Origin: Flavonifractor sp. AGMB03687
GTDB lineage: Bacteria; Bacillota; Clostridia; Oscillospirales; Oscillospiraceae
NCBI RefSeq assembly: GCF_017811815.1
Contig: NZ_JADKZI010000003.1
Coordinates: 248,001-312,000 of the forward strand
Length of the DNA: 64,000 bases
Direction: 5' to 3'
In this document: positions 47,654 to 56,399 of the stretch, piece by piece
Numbering within the stretch: the first letter of the stretch is position 1
How the letters are laid out: every line of letters begins with the position of its first letter
Position numbers and translations under genes: made by a program
Notes under the pieces: model-generated
Told to the model about the DNA's origin: nothing
Databases searched by the model: none
The model's input: the letters and a program-made list of their open reading frames with translations, nothing else

Positions 47654-48513
47654 TACTGAGCGCCTCCTTCCTTGGCAGCGGCAGGACGAGCACCGCCCTG
47701 AGGACGGCCGCCCTGGGGACGGTTGTTATTGAAACCACCCTGGCGGTTGCCGCCGTTGCGGTTGAAGCCACCGTTGCGATTGAAGCCGCCCTTGCGGTCG
47801 CCGTCGCGGCGGTCGCGGCGGGGACGGTCGGAACGCTCCTTGAAGTTCTTGGTGTCCAGGGTGCGGGGAGTGGTGCGCAGGGTCTGAGTGAGCACCTCGC
47901 CCTTGTAGATCCACACCTTCACGCCGATGCGGCCGTAGGTGGTGGCAGCCTCAGCGAAGCCGTAGTCGATGTCGGCGCGCAGAGTCTGCAGGGGGATGGT
48001 GCCGTCGTGATAGTGCTCGGTGCGGGCGATCTCAGCGCCGCCCAGACGGCCGGACACCTGAGTCTTGATGCCGCGGGCGCCGATGCGCATAGCGCGGCCC
48101 ATGGCGTTCTTCATAGCGCGGCGGAAACCGATGCGCTTCTCCAGCTGCTGAGCGATGTTCTCGGCCACCAGCTGAGCGTCCATGTCGGGGCTCTTGACCT
48201 CAACGATGTTGAGGGCCACGGGCTTGCCGATCATCTTCTCCACCTTCAGGCGCAGGGCCTCGATGGCCTCGCCGCCCTTACCGATGACCACACCGGGACG
48301 GGCGCAGTGCAGGTAGATGCGCACCTTGGCGTTGTCGCGCTCGATCTCGATCTTGGGGATACCGGCGGAATACAGGGTCTTCTTCAGGTAGTCCCGGATC
48401 TTCTTGTCCTCGACCAGCAGGTCGCCCACCTTCTCGTTGCGGGCATACCAGCGGGAGTCCCAATCCTTAATGACACCCACGCGCAGCCCGTGGGGATTCA
48501 CTTTCTGTCCCAT
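47653..48513 (-). CDS. rpsC: 30S ribosomal protein S3 with long Gly/Asn/Arg-rich C-terminal tail
   Basis: This 286-residue S3 is longer than the usual 210-240. The KH domain ([23 protein letters not shown], about residues 65-90) and the C-terminal S3 domain ([41 protein letters not shown]) are normal. From about residue 225 there is an added low-complexity tail of [18 protein letters not shown] type with repeats of GGFNRN, ending in Pro/Gly/Ala. The tail should lie at the 30S surface near mRNA entry. It may add RNA-chaperone or condensate-like contacts (inference). Confidence 0.96.
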   Translation of the reverse strand: MGQKVNPHGLRVGVIKDWDSRWYARNEKVGDLLVEDKKIRDYLKKTLYSAGIPKIEIERDNAKVRIYLHCARPGVVIGKGGEAIEALRLKVEKMIGKPVALNIVEVKSPDMDAQLVAENIAQQLEKRIGFRRAMKNAMGRAMRIGARGIKTQVSGRLGGAEIARTEHYHDGTIPLQTLRADIDYGFAEAATTYGRIGVKVWIYKGEVLTQTLRTTPRTLDTKNFKERSDRPRRDRRDGDRKGGFNRNGGFNRNGGNRQGGFNNNRPQGGRPQGGARPAAAKEGGAQ

Positions 48514-48528
48514 ATTCTTCCTCCTCCC

Positions 48529-48861
48529 TTAGCGCTCAGCCACGCAGATGGTGATGTGAGAAGTGCGCTTGTTGATCCGATAGGCGCGGCCATGAGCCCG
48601 GGGACGCATCCGCTTGATGATGGGGCCGGGGCAGGCGAACACCTGGGAAACATACAGCTTCTCGGGGTCCATCTGATGGTTGTTCTCCGCGTTGGCAGCG
48701 GCGCTCTTGAGGAGCTTGAGCAGCAGCTCGGAGGCAGCCTTGGGGGTGGCCATCAGGATGGCGTTGGCCTGGGCTACGCTCTTGCCGCGGATCAGGTCAC
48801 AGACGATCTGGACCTTACGGGGAGAGATACGGGTATATCTCAGATGTGCTTTAGCTTCCAT
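48529..48861 (-). CDS. rplV: 50S ribosomal protein L22
   Basis: The 110-residue L22 starts [36 protein letters not shown] and has [35 protein letters not shown], the extended loop that lines the exit tunnel. It lies between rpsS and rpsC. Confidence 0.98.
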   Translation of the reverse strand: MEAKAHLRYTRISPRKVQIVCDLIRGKSVAQANAILMATPKAASELLLKLLKSAAANAENNHQMDPEKLYVSQVFACPGPIIKRMRPRAHGRAYRINKRTSHITICVAER

Positions 48862-48875
48862 ATTCTCTCTCCTCC

Positions 48876-49148
48876 TTACTTACCAGACTTGGCGCCGGCG
48901 TGGCCGCGGAAGGTACGGGTGGGGGCGAACTCGCCCAGCTTGTGGCCAACCATATCCTCGGTCACATAGACGGGAACGTGCTTGCGGCCGTCGTGCACGG
49001 CAAAGGTGTGTCCGACGAAGGAGGGGAAGATGGTGGAGGCGCGGCTCCAGGTCTTCAGGACCTTCTTCTCGCCGGTCTGATTCATTTCGTCGACCCGCTT
49101 CAGCAGCTCGGGGGCGCAAAAGGGGCCTTTCTTGATACTTCTGCTCAT
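48876..49148 (-). CDS. rpsS: 30S ribosomal protein S19
   Basis: The 90-residue S19 reads [23 protein letters not shown], then [53 protein letters not shown]. It belongs to the 30S head and contacts S13. GGAGG-like sequence precedes the ATG. It follows rplB by 15 bp. Confidence 0.98.
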   Translation of the reverse strand: MSRSIKKGPFCAPELLKRVDEMNQTGEKKVLKTWSRASTIFPSFVGHTFAVHDGRKHVPVYVTEDMVGHKLGEFAPTRTFRGHAGAKSGK

Positions 49149-49163
49149 CTTTTACTGCCTCCC

Positions 49164-49997
49164 TTACTTCGCGTTACGGTGCTTGACGATGAACTTCTCG
49201 GTGCGGTTCTTCAGCTTGCGGGTCTTGTAACCCATAGCAGGCTTGCCCCAGGGGGTAACAGGGCCGGGACGACCGACGGGGCTCTTGCCCTCGCCGCCGC
49301 CGTGGGGGTGGTCATTGGGGTTCATGACGGAACCACGCACGGTGGGACGCCAACCCATGTGACGCTTACGGCCGGCCTTACCGATCTGGATGTTGGCCCA
49401 GTCGGTGTTGCCGACCTGGCCGATGGTGGCCTTGCAGTTCTCGCGGATATAACGCACCTCGCCGGAGGGCAGGCGGACCTGAGCCATGCCGTTCTCCTTA
49501 GCCATCAGCTGAGCAGCCTCGCCAGCGGCGCGGACCAGCTGAGCGCCCTTGCCGGGGTACAGCTCCACGCAGTGGATCATCTCGCCCACGGGGATGTTGG
49601 CGATGGGCAGGCAGTTGCCGGGCAGGATGTCGGCGTCGGGACCGGTCATGATGATGTGGCCGGCCTTCAGGCCCACAGGAGCCAGGATATAGCGCTTCTC
49701 GCCGTCCTCATACTGGATGAGGGCGATGTTGGCGGAACGGTTGGGATCGTACTGCAGGTTGATAACAGTAGCGGTACCTTCCTTGTCGCGCTTGAAGTCG
49801 ATGATGCGGTACTTCTTCTTGTTACCGCCGCCGCGGTGGCGGACGGTGATGCGGCCGTAGCTGTTGCGGCCGGCGTTCTTCTTCAGGTTCTCCAGCAGGC
49901 TGCGCTCGGGCTTAGCCTTCTTATCGATGCCCTCGAAGGCGCTCACGGTCATGTGGCGGCGGGAGGGCGTAGTGGGCTTATAAGTTTTGATAGCCAT
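49164..49997 (-). CDS. rplB: 50S ribosomal protein L2
   Basis: The 277-residue L2 is required for peptidyl transfer. It begins [24 protein letters not shown] and contains [21 protein letters not shown], plus the C-terminal signature [47 protein letters not shown] with the conserved histidine. It lies in its usual place between rplW and rpsS. Confidence 0.98.
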   Translation of the reverse strand: MAIKTYKPTTPSRRHMTVSAFEGIDKKAKPERSLLENLKKNAGRNSYGRITVRHRGGGNKKKYRIIDFKRDKEGTATVINLQYDPNRSANIALIQYEDGEKRYILAPVGLKAGHIIMTGPDADILPGNCLPIANIPVGEMIHCVELYPGKGAQLVRAAGEAAQLMAKENGMAQVRLPSGEVRYIRENCKATIGQVGNTDWANIQIGKAGRKRHMGWRPTVRGSVMNPNDHPHGGGEGKSPVGRPGPVTPWGKPAMGYKTRKLKNRTEKFIVKHRNAK

Positions 49998-50012
49998 TGT
50001 TCCTTATCCTCC

Positions 50013-50312
50013 TTACACCATGCCCTCGAAGAACTCGATGGTCTTGGAGTCCTCGGTCAGGGTAACCATAGCCTTCTTCCAGTTGGCGCGGCGGCCAGCG
50101 GGGAAGCGGCCGGTGCGCTTGGCCTTGCCCTGCATGTTCAGGGTGTTGACCTTAGCGACCTTCACGCCGAAGATCTCCTCGACGGCCTTGGCGATCTCGA
50201 TCTTGTTCGCGCTCTTGGCCACCTCGAAGGTGTACTTCTTAGCCTCGGTCTCGGCCATGGACTGCTCGGTGATGATGGGGCGCTTGATGATATCATAAGC
50301 GGTGGTAGCCAT
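50013..50312 (-). CDS. rplW: 50S ribosomal protein L23
   Basis: The 99-residue L23 is the exit-site docking protein for trigger factor and SRP. It reads [54 protein letters not shown]. Its ATG touches the rplD stop (shared base), so the two genes are coupled. Confidence 0.97.
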   Translation of the reverse strand: MATTAYDIIKRPIITEQSMAETEAKKYTFEVAKSANKIEIAKAVEEIFGVKVAKVNTLNMQGKAKRTGRFPAGRRANWKKAMVTLTEDSKTIEFFEGMV

Positions 50313-50932
50313 TACGCAAACACCTCCTCGATGACGGCCAGGGCGGCCTTATCTACGATAAACTTGCCAGCGTTCACGATGTCGTACACGCTGAGGATCT
50401 TGGCGGTGGTAGTCACCACGCCGGGGATGTTGCGGGCGGACTTGATGACGGTCTCGTTGACCTCGGGGGTCACGATGACGGCCTTCTTGGCGCCCACGGT
50501 GCTCAGGAAGCCCTGCATGGCCTTGGTCTTGATGGCGTCCATGGTCAGGCTGTCCACAACCACGATGTCGCCGGAGGCGGCCTTGGCGGACAGAGCGGAC
50601 TTCAGAGCCAGACGCTTGACCTTCTTGTTCAGCACGTAGCTGTAGTCGCGGGGCTTGGGAGCAAAAACGATACCACCGTGAGTCCACTGGGGAGCACGGG
50701 TGGAACCCTGACGGGCACGGCCGGTGCCCTTCTGACGCCAGGGCTTGATGCCGCCGCCGGAAACCTCGGCGCGGGTCAGAGCGGACTGAGTGCCCTGACG
50801 GCAGTTGGCCAGGTGGTTCTTGACCACCTCGTGGACAACGGTCTGATTGGGCTCGATCCCGAACACAGCTTCGGAGAGCTCCACTTCGCCGACCTGGTTG
50901 CCGGCCATGTTCACAAGAATTGCCTTAGGCAT
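50312..50932 (-). CDS. rplD: 50S ribosomal protein L4
   Basis: The 206-residue L4 has the tunnel-reaching loop ([44 protein letters not shown], about residues 45-90). In enterobacteria L4 also represses the S10 operon; whether that occurs here is unknown. It is preceded by AGGAGA and lies 17 bp after rplC. Confidence 0.97.
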   Translation of the reverse strand: MPKAILVNMAGNQVGEVELSEAVFGIEPNQTVVHEVVKNHLANCRQGTQSALTRAEVSGGGIKPWRQKGTGRARQGSTRAPQWTHGGIVFAPKPRDYSYVLNKKVKRLALKSALSAKAASGDIVVVDSLTMDAIKTKAMQGFLSTVGAKKAVIVTPEVNETVIKSARNIPGVVTTTAKILSVYDIVNAGKFIVDKAALAVIEEVFA

Positions 50933-50949
50933 TTGAGTTCTCTCCTTTC

Positions 50950-51675
50950 TTACTTGTTACGGGCGGAAGCCTTCTGGGGATTGACGCGGGCGGAAGCCTT
51001 CTGCGGGTTGCTGGAGATGCCGGCAGCGGCGCCCTTCTCCTTGACGTTGATCACGGAGTTGCGCAGGTACACGATGCCGCCCTTGGGGCCGGGGATGGCG
51101 CCGCGGACAGCGATGATGCCCAGCTCGGAGTCGACCTTGATGACGTCCAGGTTCAGAACAGTGACCTGCTCGTTACCCATCTGACCGGCGCCGATCTTGC
51201 CCTTGAAGATACGGGAGGGATCGGTGCTGGAGCCCATGGAGCCGGCGTGACGATGCACAGGGCCGGTACCGTGGGATTCCTTCAGGCGGGCAGCGCCGTG
51301 ACGCTTGATAACGCCCTGGTAGCCGTGACCCTTGCTGATGCCGGTCACGTCCACGCGGTCGCCCTCGGCGAACACGTCAACCTTCACCTCGTCGCCCACG
51401 TTCAGGGCGTCGCAGTTGGCCAGCTTGAACTCCTTCAGGGTGCTCTTGCGGGCCTCGCCAGCCTTCTTCAGGTGACCCAGCTCAGGCTTGGTGAGCTTCT
51501 TCTCGGCTACGTCGCCGTAGCCCAGCTGAACAGCGTTGTAGCCGTCCTTCTCCTCGGTCTTCTTCTGCACCACGGTGCAGGGGCCCGCCTCGATGACGGT
51601 GACCGGGATGACCTTGCCGGCTTCGTCGAAGATCTGCGTCATGCCGACCTTCTTGCCGATAATGGCCTTTTCCAT
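50950..51675 (-). CDS. rplC: 50S ribosomal protein L3
   Basis: The 241-residue L3 starts [37 protein letters not shown] and has the loop [38 protein letters not shown] that approaches the peptidyl transferase centre. It ends in a lineage-specific tail in which NPQKASAR occurs twice ([19 protein letters not shown]), encoded by a near-perfect 24-bp tandem duplication. Otherwise it is standard. Confidence 0.97.
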   Translation of the reverse strand: MEKAIIGKKVGMTQIFDEAGKVIPVTVIEAGPCTVVQKKTEEKDGYNAVQLGYGDVAEKKLTKPELGHLKKAGEARKSTLKEFKLANCDALNVGDEVKVDVFAEGDRVDVTGISKGHGYQGVIKRHGAARLKESHGTGPVHRHAGSMGSSTDPSRIFKGKIGAGQMGNEQVTVLNLDVIKVDSELGIIAVRGAIPGPKGGIVYLRNSVINVKEKGAAAGISSNPQKASARVNPQKASARNK

Positions 51676-51805
51676 GTGTTTTCCTCCTTAATAAGGTTAT
51701 TGGTCGGGAGAGTTACCCATTGGGCCGGTATTGCTCTCGCGACTTGACCCGTCCGCCTCAAAACGCGGCGGACTGCGGTACTAACAAAGGAATGGTGGCT
51801 GTCTC

Positions 51806-52120
51806 TTACAGCTTGATCTCGATCTCCACACCGGCGGGGAGCTCCAGGCTCATCAGGGCCTCGACGGTCTTGGGAGAGGGCTTCAGGATGTCGATCAGGC
51901 GCTTGTGAGTGCGGCGCTCGAACTGCTCGCGGGAGTCCTTGTACTTGTGGACAGCGCGCAGGATGGTGACGACTTCCTTCTTGGTGGGCAGGGGGATGGG
52001 GCCGGACACGGAAGCGCCGGTGCGCTTGGCGGTCTCAACGATCTTCTCAGCGCTCTGGTCGATGAGCTGATGATCATAGGCCTTCAGACGGATGCGGATC
52101 ATTTCTTTCTGAGCTGCCAT
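51806..52120 (-). CDS. rpsJ: 30S ribosomal protein S10
   Basis: The 104-residue S10 (NusE) reads [68 protein letters not shown]. It acts in the 30S head and in NusB-dependent antitermination. ATG 52120 has AGGAGG at 11 bp; an ATG eight codons upstream contains that Shine-Dalgarno and is rejected. It is the first gene of the superoperon. A 130-bp spacer to rplC contains an imperfect GC hairpin but no clear promoter. Confidence 0.97.
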   Translation of the reverse strand: MAAQKEMIRIRLKAYDHQLIDQSAEKIVETAKRTGASVSGPIPLPTKKEVVTILRAVHKYKDSREQFERRTHKRLIDILKPSPKTVEALMSLELPAGVEIEIKL

Positions 52121-52253
52121 GGTGAATAGTTCCTCCTTAAACATACGAAGTGGTGCGCTCTCGCCGGGTCCACGGGGCTTAAGCGCAGTGTCTTTCCTCG
52201 CTTCGTACGGTGAGGGATTTCAGTACACGTTTCCGTGCGTATCATTCCGTGAC

Positions 52254-52286
52254 ATGAAGAAAACCGGCACAAGCAGGCCGGTTTTA
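52254..52286 (-). terminator. Intrinsic terminator/attenuator in the S10 leader
   Basis: A 9-bp stem (52260-52268 with 52277-52285) on the minus strand overlaps the stop codon of the small upstream frame and is followed by TTTTCTTC. Confidence 0.65.
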
Positions 52287-52379
52287 CCCATACGCGGCGA
52301 TATACGCCGTGTACAGATCCCTCAGCCGCCCGATTCTAGCTCGGACATACTCCGCGGAAGTTACCTCATTGCTGAGCAA
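52284..52379 (-). CDS. Possible 31-residue small protein in the S10 leader
   Basis: An open frame from TTG 52379 encodes LSNEVTSAEYVRARIGRLRD and then LYTAYIAAYG before TAA. The composition is protein-like (Arg/Leu/Tyr helix), and it lies between the strong S10 promoter and a terminator that begins at its stop codon. The Shine-Dalgarno is poor (GGGAGA too close to the TTG), and no ATG is in frame. It could be a leader peptide or chance; I do not recognise it. Confidence 0.3.
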   Translation of the reverse strand: MLSNEVTSAEYVRARIGRLRDLYTAYIAAYG

Positions 52380-52423
52380 TCTCCCGCATCATCGCAGACT
52401 GCGCCCCAAACAGGCGCTTGATT

Positions 52424-52452
52424 ATGATACTCTAAAACCCATGCTCTGTCAA
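52424..52452 (-). promoter_or_regulatory. Promoter of the S10-spc-alpha superoperon
   Basis: On the minus strand, perfect TTGACA (52447-52452), a 17-bp spacer and TATCAT (52424-52429). The -35 overlaps the last codons of the upstream membrane-protein gene. Confidence 0.88.
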
Positions 52453-53897
52453 GGGCTTTCCTGCGTTTTTTGAAAAATTTTTGTTTTTGCCGGGGCGGGG
52501 GCGAAGAGGGCCCCCTGCCCCAGCAGCAAAAGCACCGGCAGAATGGAATAATGGTAGCGTCCCGCCACCTCCACCAGCATCTGCGCCGAGGTAAGCCCCA
52601 GCACATACAGGGGAAGCAGCAGCACCAAGGAACGGCTTCCCTGCCGCCACAGCCGGATCAGTCCCACAGCAGCCAGCAGGATGGCCGCATAATAGAAGCT
52701 GTTGCAGGCCAGAGAGAAGAAATTCGCGTGCCGCAGCACCGAGCTGGCATAGCCCACGCAGGCGCTGTCCGTTCCCAGGAAGATGCGCACCTTCTCTTTC
52801 ATCAGATGGAAAAAGGAGATTTCTCCCGAGGTGATGCGTTCTTTGGCCGCCGCCATGGCTTTCTCCTGGGCCTGCTGGGCCGTGGCCCCCGGCTCATCCC
52901 GGAAGGCAAAGAGCAGATCACTGTCCTCCTGGTTCCACTGACCGTTGTATTGGGGATTGAAGCCTACCAGCACACTGTATCCCGGGGTGGTGGCCGGCTC
53001 CTCCCCGATGCGCCGGGTCAGATGGGCCTGCCACAGGGGACCGGTGATGAGATAGGCCGCCAGCAGGGCAACCAGAGCAGGCAGCCAGCGCCGCCGCCCC
53101 TGCCGCTGTCCCAGCTCCTCCGGTTTGAGCAGAAAGCGCCAGATCAAAAGGGCGATGACTACCACCAGAGCGATGGGCCGCACGCCGTTGAGCCACCGCA
53201 GCAGCAGTCCGGCCACCGCCCCCAGCAGGATGGGCCGTTTTCCCCCATCCTCCCACCGGGTCAACAGCAGCAATATCCCCAGCAGCATAGCCGTGTACAG
53301 AGGCTCCGACAGCACCATGCTGTTATAGATGGTCTGAGAGGGACAGAAGATCCACAGCAGATAGGCGGAGATACCGGCAGCCAGCCCCCACCACCGTCTG
53401 GCCAGCAGGAACAGGAAGCTGCCCGACAGGGCAGTCAGCAGCACATTCAGCCACTGTGCCAGCAGTTCCCCGCTGCCGAACAGGCGGATAAACCAGCTGA
53501 GGAAGGAGGAATAACCAAAGATATGGGGGAAAAGGGCCATGTACTCCCCGTTGTTCAACACCGGCAGCTCGGCCAGCCAGTTGGCATACCCCCAGAAGGT
53601 GGCGTAGTCCCCCGCCAGGGGTATCCGTACCAGCACCACCCAGGCTCCCTTCAGTACCAGGCAGAGTACTGTCAGGAGGATCCATACCCGGACCGCCCCC
53701 AGTTTGGCCAGGCGGCCAGTCAGCCAGGGAAATCCCTTCCACAGCACCGCCGCTGCTATCACCGCCAGGCCAAAGGCCTTTGCGGTCTCCCCGTTCTGAC
53801 GGACGCCCAACAGCAGGGCGGCACCCAGCAGCGCCAGGGCCAGCGCCAGCATGATGCGGGTCAATATGGTTGCAGCACCAGTCAGCCGCTCTGTCAT
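52449..53897 (-). CDS. GT39/ArnT-like membrane glycosyltransferase (dolichyl-phosphate-mannose type)
   Basis: This is a 482-residue membrane protein with 11-13 hydrophobic segments. After two N-terminal helices it has the pattern LAGDYATFWGYANWL, where the Asp in the first extracytoplasmic loop matches the catalytic Asp of GT-C (family 39/83) transferases. FGYSSFLSWFIRLFGSG and FCPSQTIYNSMVLSEPLYTAMLLG follow. It probably moves a sugar from a polyprenyl carrier to a wall polymer or protein; donor and acceptor are unknown. ATG 53897 follows AAAGGAG. It comes after the aro operon terminator and ends inside the S10 promoter. Confidence 0.72.
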   Translation of the reverse strand: MTERLTGAATILTRIMLALALALLGAALLLGVRQNGETAKAFGLAVIAAAVLWKGFPWLTGRLAKLGAVRVWILLTVLCLVLKGAWVVLVRIPLAGDYATFWGYANWLAELPVLNNGEYMALFPHIFGYSSFLSWFIRLFGSGELLAQWLNVLLTALSGSFLFLLARRWWGLAAGISAYLLWIFCPSQTIYNSMVLSEPLYTAMLLGILLLLTRWEDGGKRPILLGAVAGLLLRWLNGVRPIALVVVIALLIWRFLLKPEELGQRQGRRRWLPALVALLAAYLITGPLWQAHLTRRIGEEPATTPGYSVLVGFNPQYNGQWNQEDSDLLFAFRDEPGATAQQAQEKAMAAAKERITSGEISFFHLMKEKVRIFLGTDSACVGYASSVLRHANFFSLACNSFYYAAILLAAVGLIRLWRQGSRSLVLLLPLYVLGLTSAQMLVEVAGRYHYSILPVLLLLGQGALFAPAPAKTKIFQKTQESP

Positions 53898-53989
53898 AGG
53901 GCAGTTCTCCTTTCCTGTCGTCTGGTTTTTCCTTGCTTGCAAGTTTCCGGCCGGTCCGGCCTGTTTTTCCCATTTGGTCAAACAACGGC

Positions 53990-54025
53990 GAAGGCACCGT
54001 GTCCATTGTGGACACCGGTGCCTTC
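53990..54025 (-). terminator. Probable terminator of the aro operon
   Basis: A 15-bp stem GAAGGCACCGGTGTCC-type (53990-54025) lies just after aroE. On the minus strand it is followed only by a weak T tract (GCCGTTGTTTG). Confidence 0.6.
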
Positions 54026-54041
54026 CTGTATACCGTTTTTC

Positions 54042-55439
54042 TCAAAGCACATCCGCAATGCGCTTTTTCATGTCGGCGGCATCAATGGCTGTCCCGGTAA
54101 AATACTCCAGAGAGAGCACCGCCTGGTTGACCAGCAGCCCCAGCCCGTTGGCGGTCCGGTGGCCCCGCTTTCTGGCCTGACGCAACAATTCGGTCTCGGC
54201 GGGGGCGTAGATCAGGTCCACCACCGGCGCGCTCTTGGCCAGGCTGTCCAGGAAGGAGAAGTCGGCAAACTGTCCGCTTGCTCCCTCCATGCCCAGAGAG
54301 GTGCAGTTGACCAGCAGGTCGCACTGCTCCGCCTCCCGAGCCAGCTCCTCAGGGGTAAAGCCCGTCGGACGCAGATGGTCCGGGTCGTGGTTGCAAATGG
54401 TCTGGGCCTTGTCCAGCGTGCGGTTGCATACCACCACCTCCGCCCCGGCCTGGGCCAGCTTGAGGCACACCGCCTTGGAGGCGCCGCCGGCGCCCAGTAC
54501 CATCACCCGCTTGCCCGCCGGGTCAATGCCCTCGTCAGCCAGGGAACGGAGAAAGCCCTCTCCGTCGGTGTTGTAGCCGTAAGCCTTGCCGTCCCGGATG
54601 CACACGGTGTTCACCGCGCCGATGAGCCGGGCGTCCTCATCCAGCTCATCCATCAGGGGCACCAGTTCCTCCTTGTGGGGCATGGTGGCGTTGAACCCGG
54701 CGTAGTCCGCGAACTTGGCGCAGTCCAGCCAGGCCTTGCACTGACCCCGGGGCACCGGCTGGCAGAGGTACACATAGTCCAGGCCCAGAGCCTTGATCAT
54801 GGTGTTCTGGATCAAGGGGGACTTGGAATGCCCCACCGGATCGCCGATGACGCACAGCTTGCGGGTGCTGTTTTTCACTTCTACCGTCATATCCATACCT
54901 CCCCGCTCCGATTCAGGCCGGTGGTCGGGCAGAGCCGCGTTGACCGCCAGGGCCACCAGCAGGCCCACAATGGTCTCGATGATCCGGGCCACGGCGTAGT
55001 AGTACCGGGTGACCCCGGTCACCCCGGTGATGAGGATCACACAGGGCAGGATGCAGGCCATGCCGCAGGCGGTGGGCCGCTTGATGAGCAGGCACAGCCA
55101 CACCCCCGCCACACACACCATGCCCAGAACAATGGTTTTGAGCCAGAAATGCTCCAGGGCGGGCCCCAGCAGCAGGGTGGCGGTACCCAGAGCGCCGCCC
55201 ACCAGTACGCCGATGAGACGGGATATGCCCTGGTAGAAGGTCTGACCCAGGCTACTCTGGGTGCAGATGATACAGGCGATGCAGGCGTACAGCGGGCCCA
55301 TCTGGCCCAGCACGCCCCCCAGCTCCTCCCGATAGGTGAGGCCGAAGGGGAGAAACAGGGCGTAGGACACCATCACCGCCACGGCGGTCTTGATGACCCG
55401 CATGCCGATGCGGGGCAGGGGAACGGAAGGATGTTTCAT
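54042..55439 (-). CDS. aroE: Aromatic-acid-exporter-like membrane domain fused in frame to shikimate dehydrogenase
   Basis: This is a 465-codon frame with two modules. Residues 1 to about 177 form an ArAE/FUSC-like N-terminal membrane module with six helices (VIKTAVAVMVSYALFLPFGL, GALGTATLLLG, CILPCVILITGVTGV). From residue 184 onward is a complete AroE: KLCVIGDPVGHSKSPLIQN, FNATMPHKEELVPLMDELDEDA, GAVNTVCIRDGKAYGYNTDGEGF, NADPH loop LGAGGASKAV, and NRTLDKA. AroE reduces 3-dehydroshikimate to shikimate. No stop separates them, but ATG 54890 inside has GGAGG at 7 bp, so a 282-residue soluble AroE may be made as well. It lies 13 bp after aroQ. Confidence 0.88.
   Translation of the reverse strand: MKHPSVPLPRIGMRVIKTAVAVMVSYALFLPFGLTYREELGGVLGQMGPLYACIACIICTQSSLGQTFYQGISRLIGVLVGGALGTATLLLGPALEHFWLKTIVLGMVCVAGVWLCLLIKRPTACGMACILPCVILITGVTGVTRYYYAVARIIETIVGLLVALAVNAALPDHRPESERGGMDMTVEVKNSTRKLCVIGDPVGHSKSPLIQNTMIKALGLDYVYLCQPVPRGQCKAWLDCAKFADYAGFNATMPHKEELVPLMDELDEDARLIGAVNTVCIRDGKAYGYNTDGEGFLRSLADEGIDPAGKRVMVLGAGGASKAVCLKLAQAGAEVVVCNRTLDKAQTICNHDPDHLRPTGFTPEELAREAEQCDLLVNCTSLGMEGASGQFADFSFLDSLAKSAPVVDLIYAPAETELLRQARKRGHRTANGLGLLVNQAVLSLEYFTGTAIDAADMKKRIADVL
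54890..54905 (-). promoter_or_regulatory. Internal Shine-Dalgarno for stand-alone AroE
   Basis: On the minus strand GGGGAGG sits 7 nt before ATG 54890 (protein start MTVEVKNSTRK), within the frame of the fusion. The spacing is ideal for independent initiation of the dehydrogenase module. Confidence 0.65.
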
Positions 55440-55452
55440 AATCTCTCCTTGC

Positions 55453-55908
55453 TCATTTATGGAAGCTCTCTTTGCCTACTTTCTCTCTCGAGAGAAAGTA
55501 GGACATCGCCGCCTCGTAGCCGTACAGCCCCAGGCCGCAGATCTGGCCCACACAGGCGGGAGCGGTAACGCTCTTGTGCCGGAACTCCTCCCGCTGGTGG
55601 ACGTTGGAGATGTGGACCTCGATGCAGGGCACATCCACCGCCTTGAGGGCGTCCAGAATGGCGTAGCTGTAGTGGGTGTAGGCCCCGGGATTCATGACGA
55701 TGGCGTCATACACCCCGTCGGCTCCATGAATGGCGTCGATGATGGCCCCCTCGTGGTTGGACTGGAAGCAGTGGGCGGTAGAACCGTGGGCGGCAGCGAA
55801 GTCCTCCAGCCGCTTGCACAGGCTTCCATAGGTATTCTCCCCATAAATGCCCGGCTCCCGCTTGCCCAGCAGGTTCAGGTTGGGCCCGTTGATGATGAGG
55901 AATTTCAT
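55453..55908 (-). CDS. aroQ: Type II 3-dehydroquinate dehydratase
   Basis: This 151-residue enzyme converts 3-dehydroquinate to 3-dehydroshikimate. It starts [20 protein letters not shown] (catalytic Arg region), with Tyr in IYGENTYG, then [28 protein letters not shown] and [18 protein letters not shown] with the catalytic His. ATG 55908 overlaps the aroK stop (ATGA). The last 13 residues ([16 protein letters not shown] region) are encoded by a 28-bp palindrome and are not part of the usual AroQ end, [11 protein letters not shown]. Confidence 0.95.
   Translation of the reverse strand: MKFLIINGPNLNLLGKREPGIYGENTYGSLCKRLEDFAAAHGSTAHCFQSNHEGAIIDAIHGADGVYDAIVMNPGAYTHYSYAILDALKAVDVPCIEVHISNVHQREEFRHKSVTAPACVGQICGLGLYGYEAAMSYFLSREKVGKESFHK
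55475..55502. repeat. 28-bp palindromic element at the aroQ 3' end
   Basis: Arms CCTACTTTCTCT and AGAGAAAGTAGG are perfectly complementary (12 bp) around CTCG. The element encodes YFLSREKVG within AroQ and reads the same peptide on the opposite strand. It looks like an interspersed palindromic repeat inserted at the gene end. Confidence 0.8.
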
Positions 55909-56399
55909 TTCAGCACCTCCAAAATCCGCTGGACGGTCTCCTCCGGGGTGGCCTGTACCTCCACCACATGGTCGGCCCACGCCTGATAGATGGGCTCCCG
56001 CCCGGCGTACCGCTCCAGGAAGGCCTCTCTCCCCTGCTGGCCCAGAGGACGGCCGCCCATGGACACGTTGTCGTAGATCTCCCCCGGGTCCCGCCGGAGG
56101 AAAATCACAGTACCGCTGTACTTCAGGGAGGCGATGGAATCCGCCCGGGTGGGCAGGCCGCCGCCGCAGGCGATGACCTGACCCTTCCCCAGGGCTAGCT
56201 CCTCCGCCGCGCCCAGCTCCTGGTCCCGGAAGAAGGCCTCCCCCTCCTTGGCAAAGATGTCGGGGATGGTCCGGCCCAGGGCCTCCTCAATATATTGGTC
56301 GGTATCTACGAAGGCAAAGTCCAGCGCTTCGGCCAGCAGCTTTCCCACCGTGGACTTGCCGCAGCCCATCATACCGATGAGCACCACATTGTCCCTCAT
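55905..56399 (-). CDS. aroK: Shikimate kinase
   Basis: This 164-residue P-loop kinase phosphorylates shikimate at O3. It has Walker [12 protein letters not shown] (about 9-19), the shikimate-binding [30 protein letters not shown], the GGGLPTR loop and a LID with [12 protein letters not shown]. Its start overlaps the pheA stop (ATGA) and its stop overlaps aroQ, showing tight translational coupling. Confidence 0.96.
   Translation of the reverse strand: MRDNVVLIGMMGCGKSTVGKLLAEALDFAFVDTDQYIEEALGRTIPDIFAKEGEAFFRDQELGAAEELALGKGQVIACGGGLPTRADSIASLKYSGTVIFLRRDPGEIYDNVSMGGRPLGQQGREAFLERYAGREPIYQAWADHVVEVQATPEETVQRILEVLK

Larger units (their letters stand above)
52121..52417 (-). other. S10 superoperon leader with internal terminator
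   Basis: The roughly 300-nt leader between the promoter and rpsJ first holds a small open frame (52284-52379). Next comes a hairpin AAAACCGGC/GCCGGTTTT (52260-52285) followed on the minus strand by TTTTCTTC, i.e. an intrinsic terminator or attenuator. The last part contains a long-range stem TACGAAG/CTTCGTA near the rpsJ Shine-Dalgarno. Known L4-type or L20-type leaders were not recognised. Confidence 0.6.
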
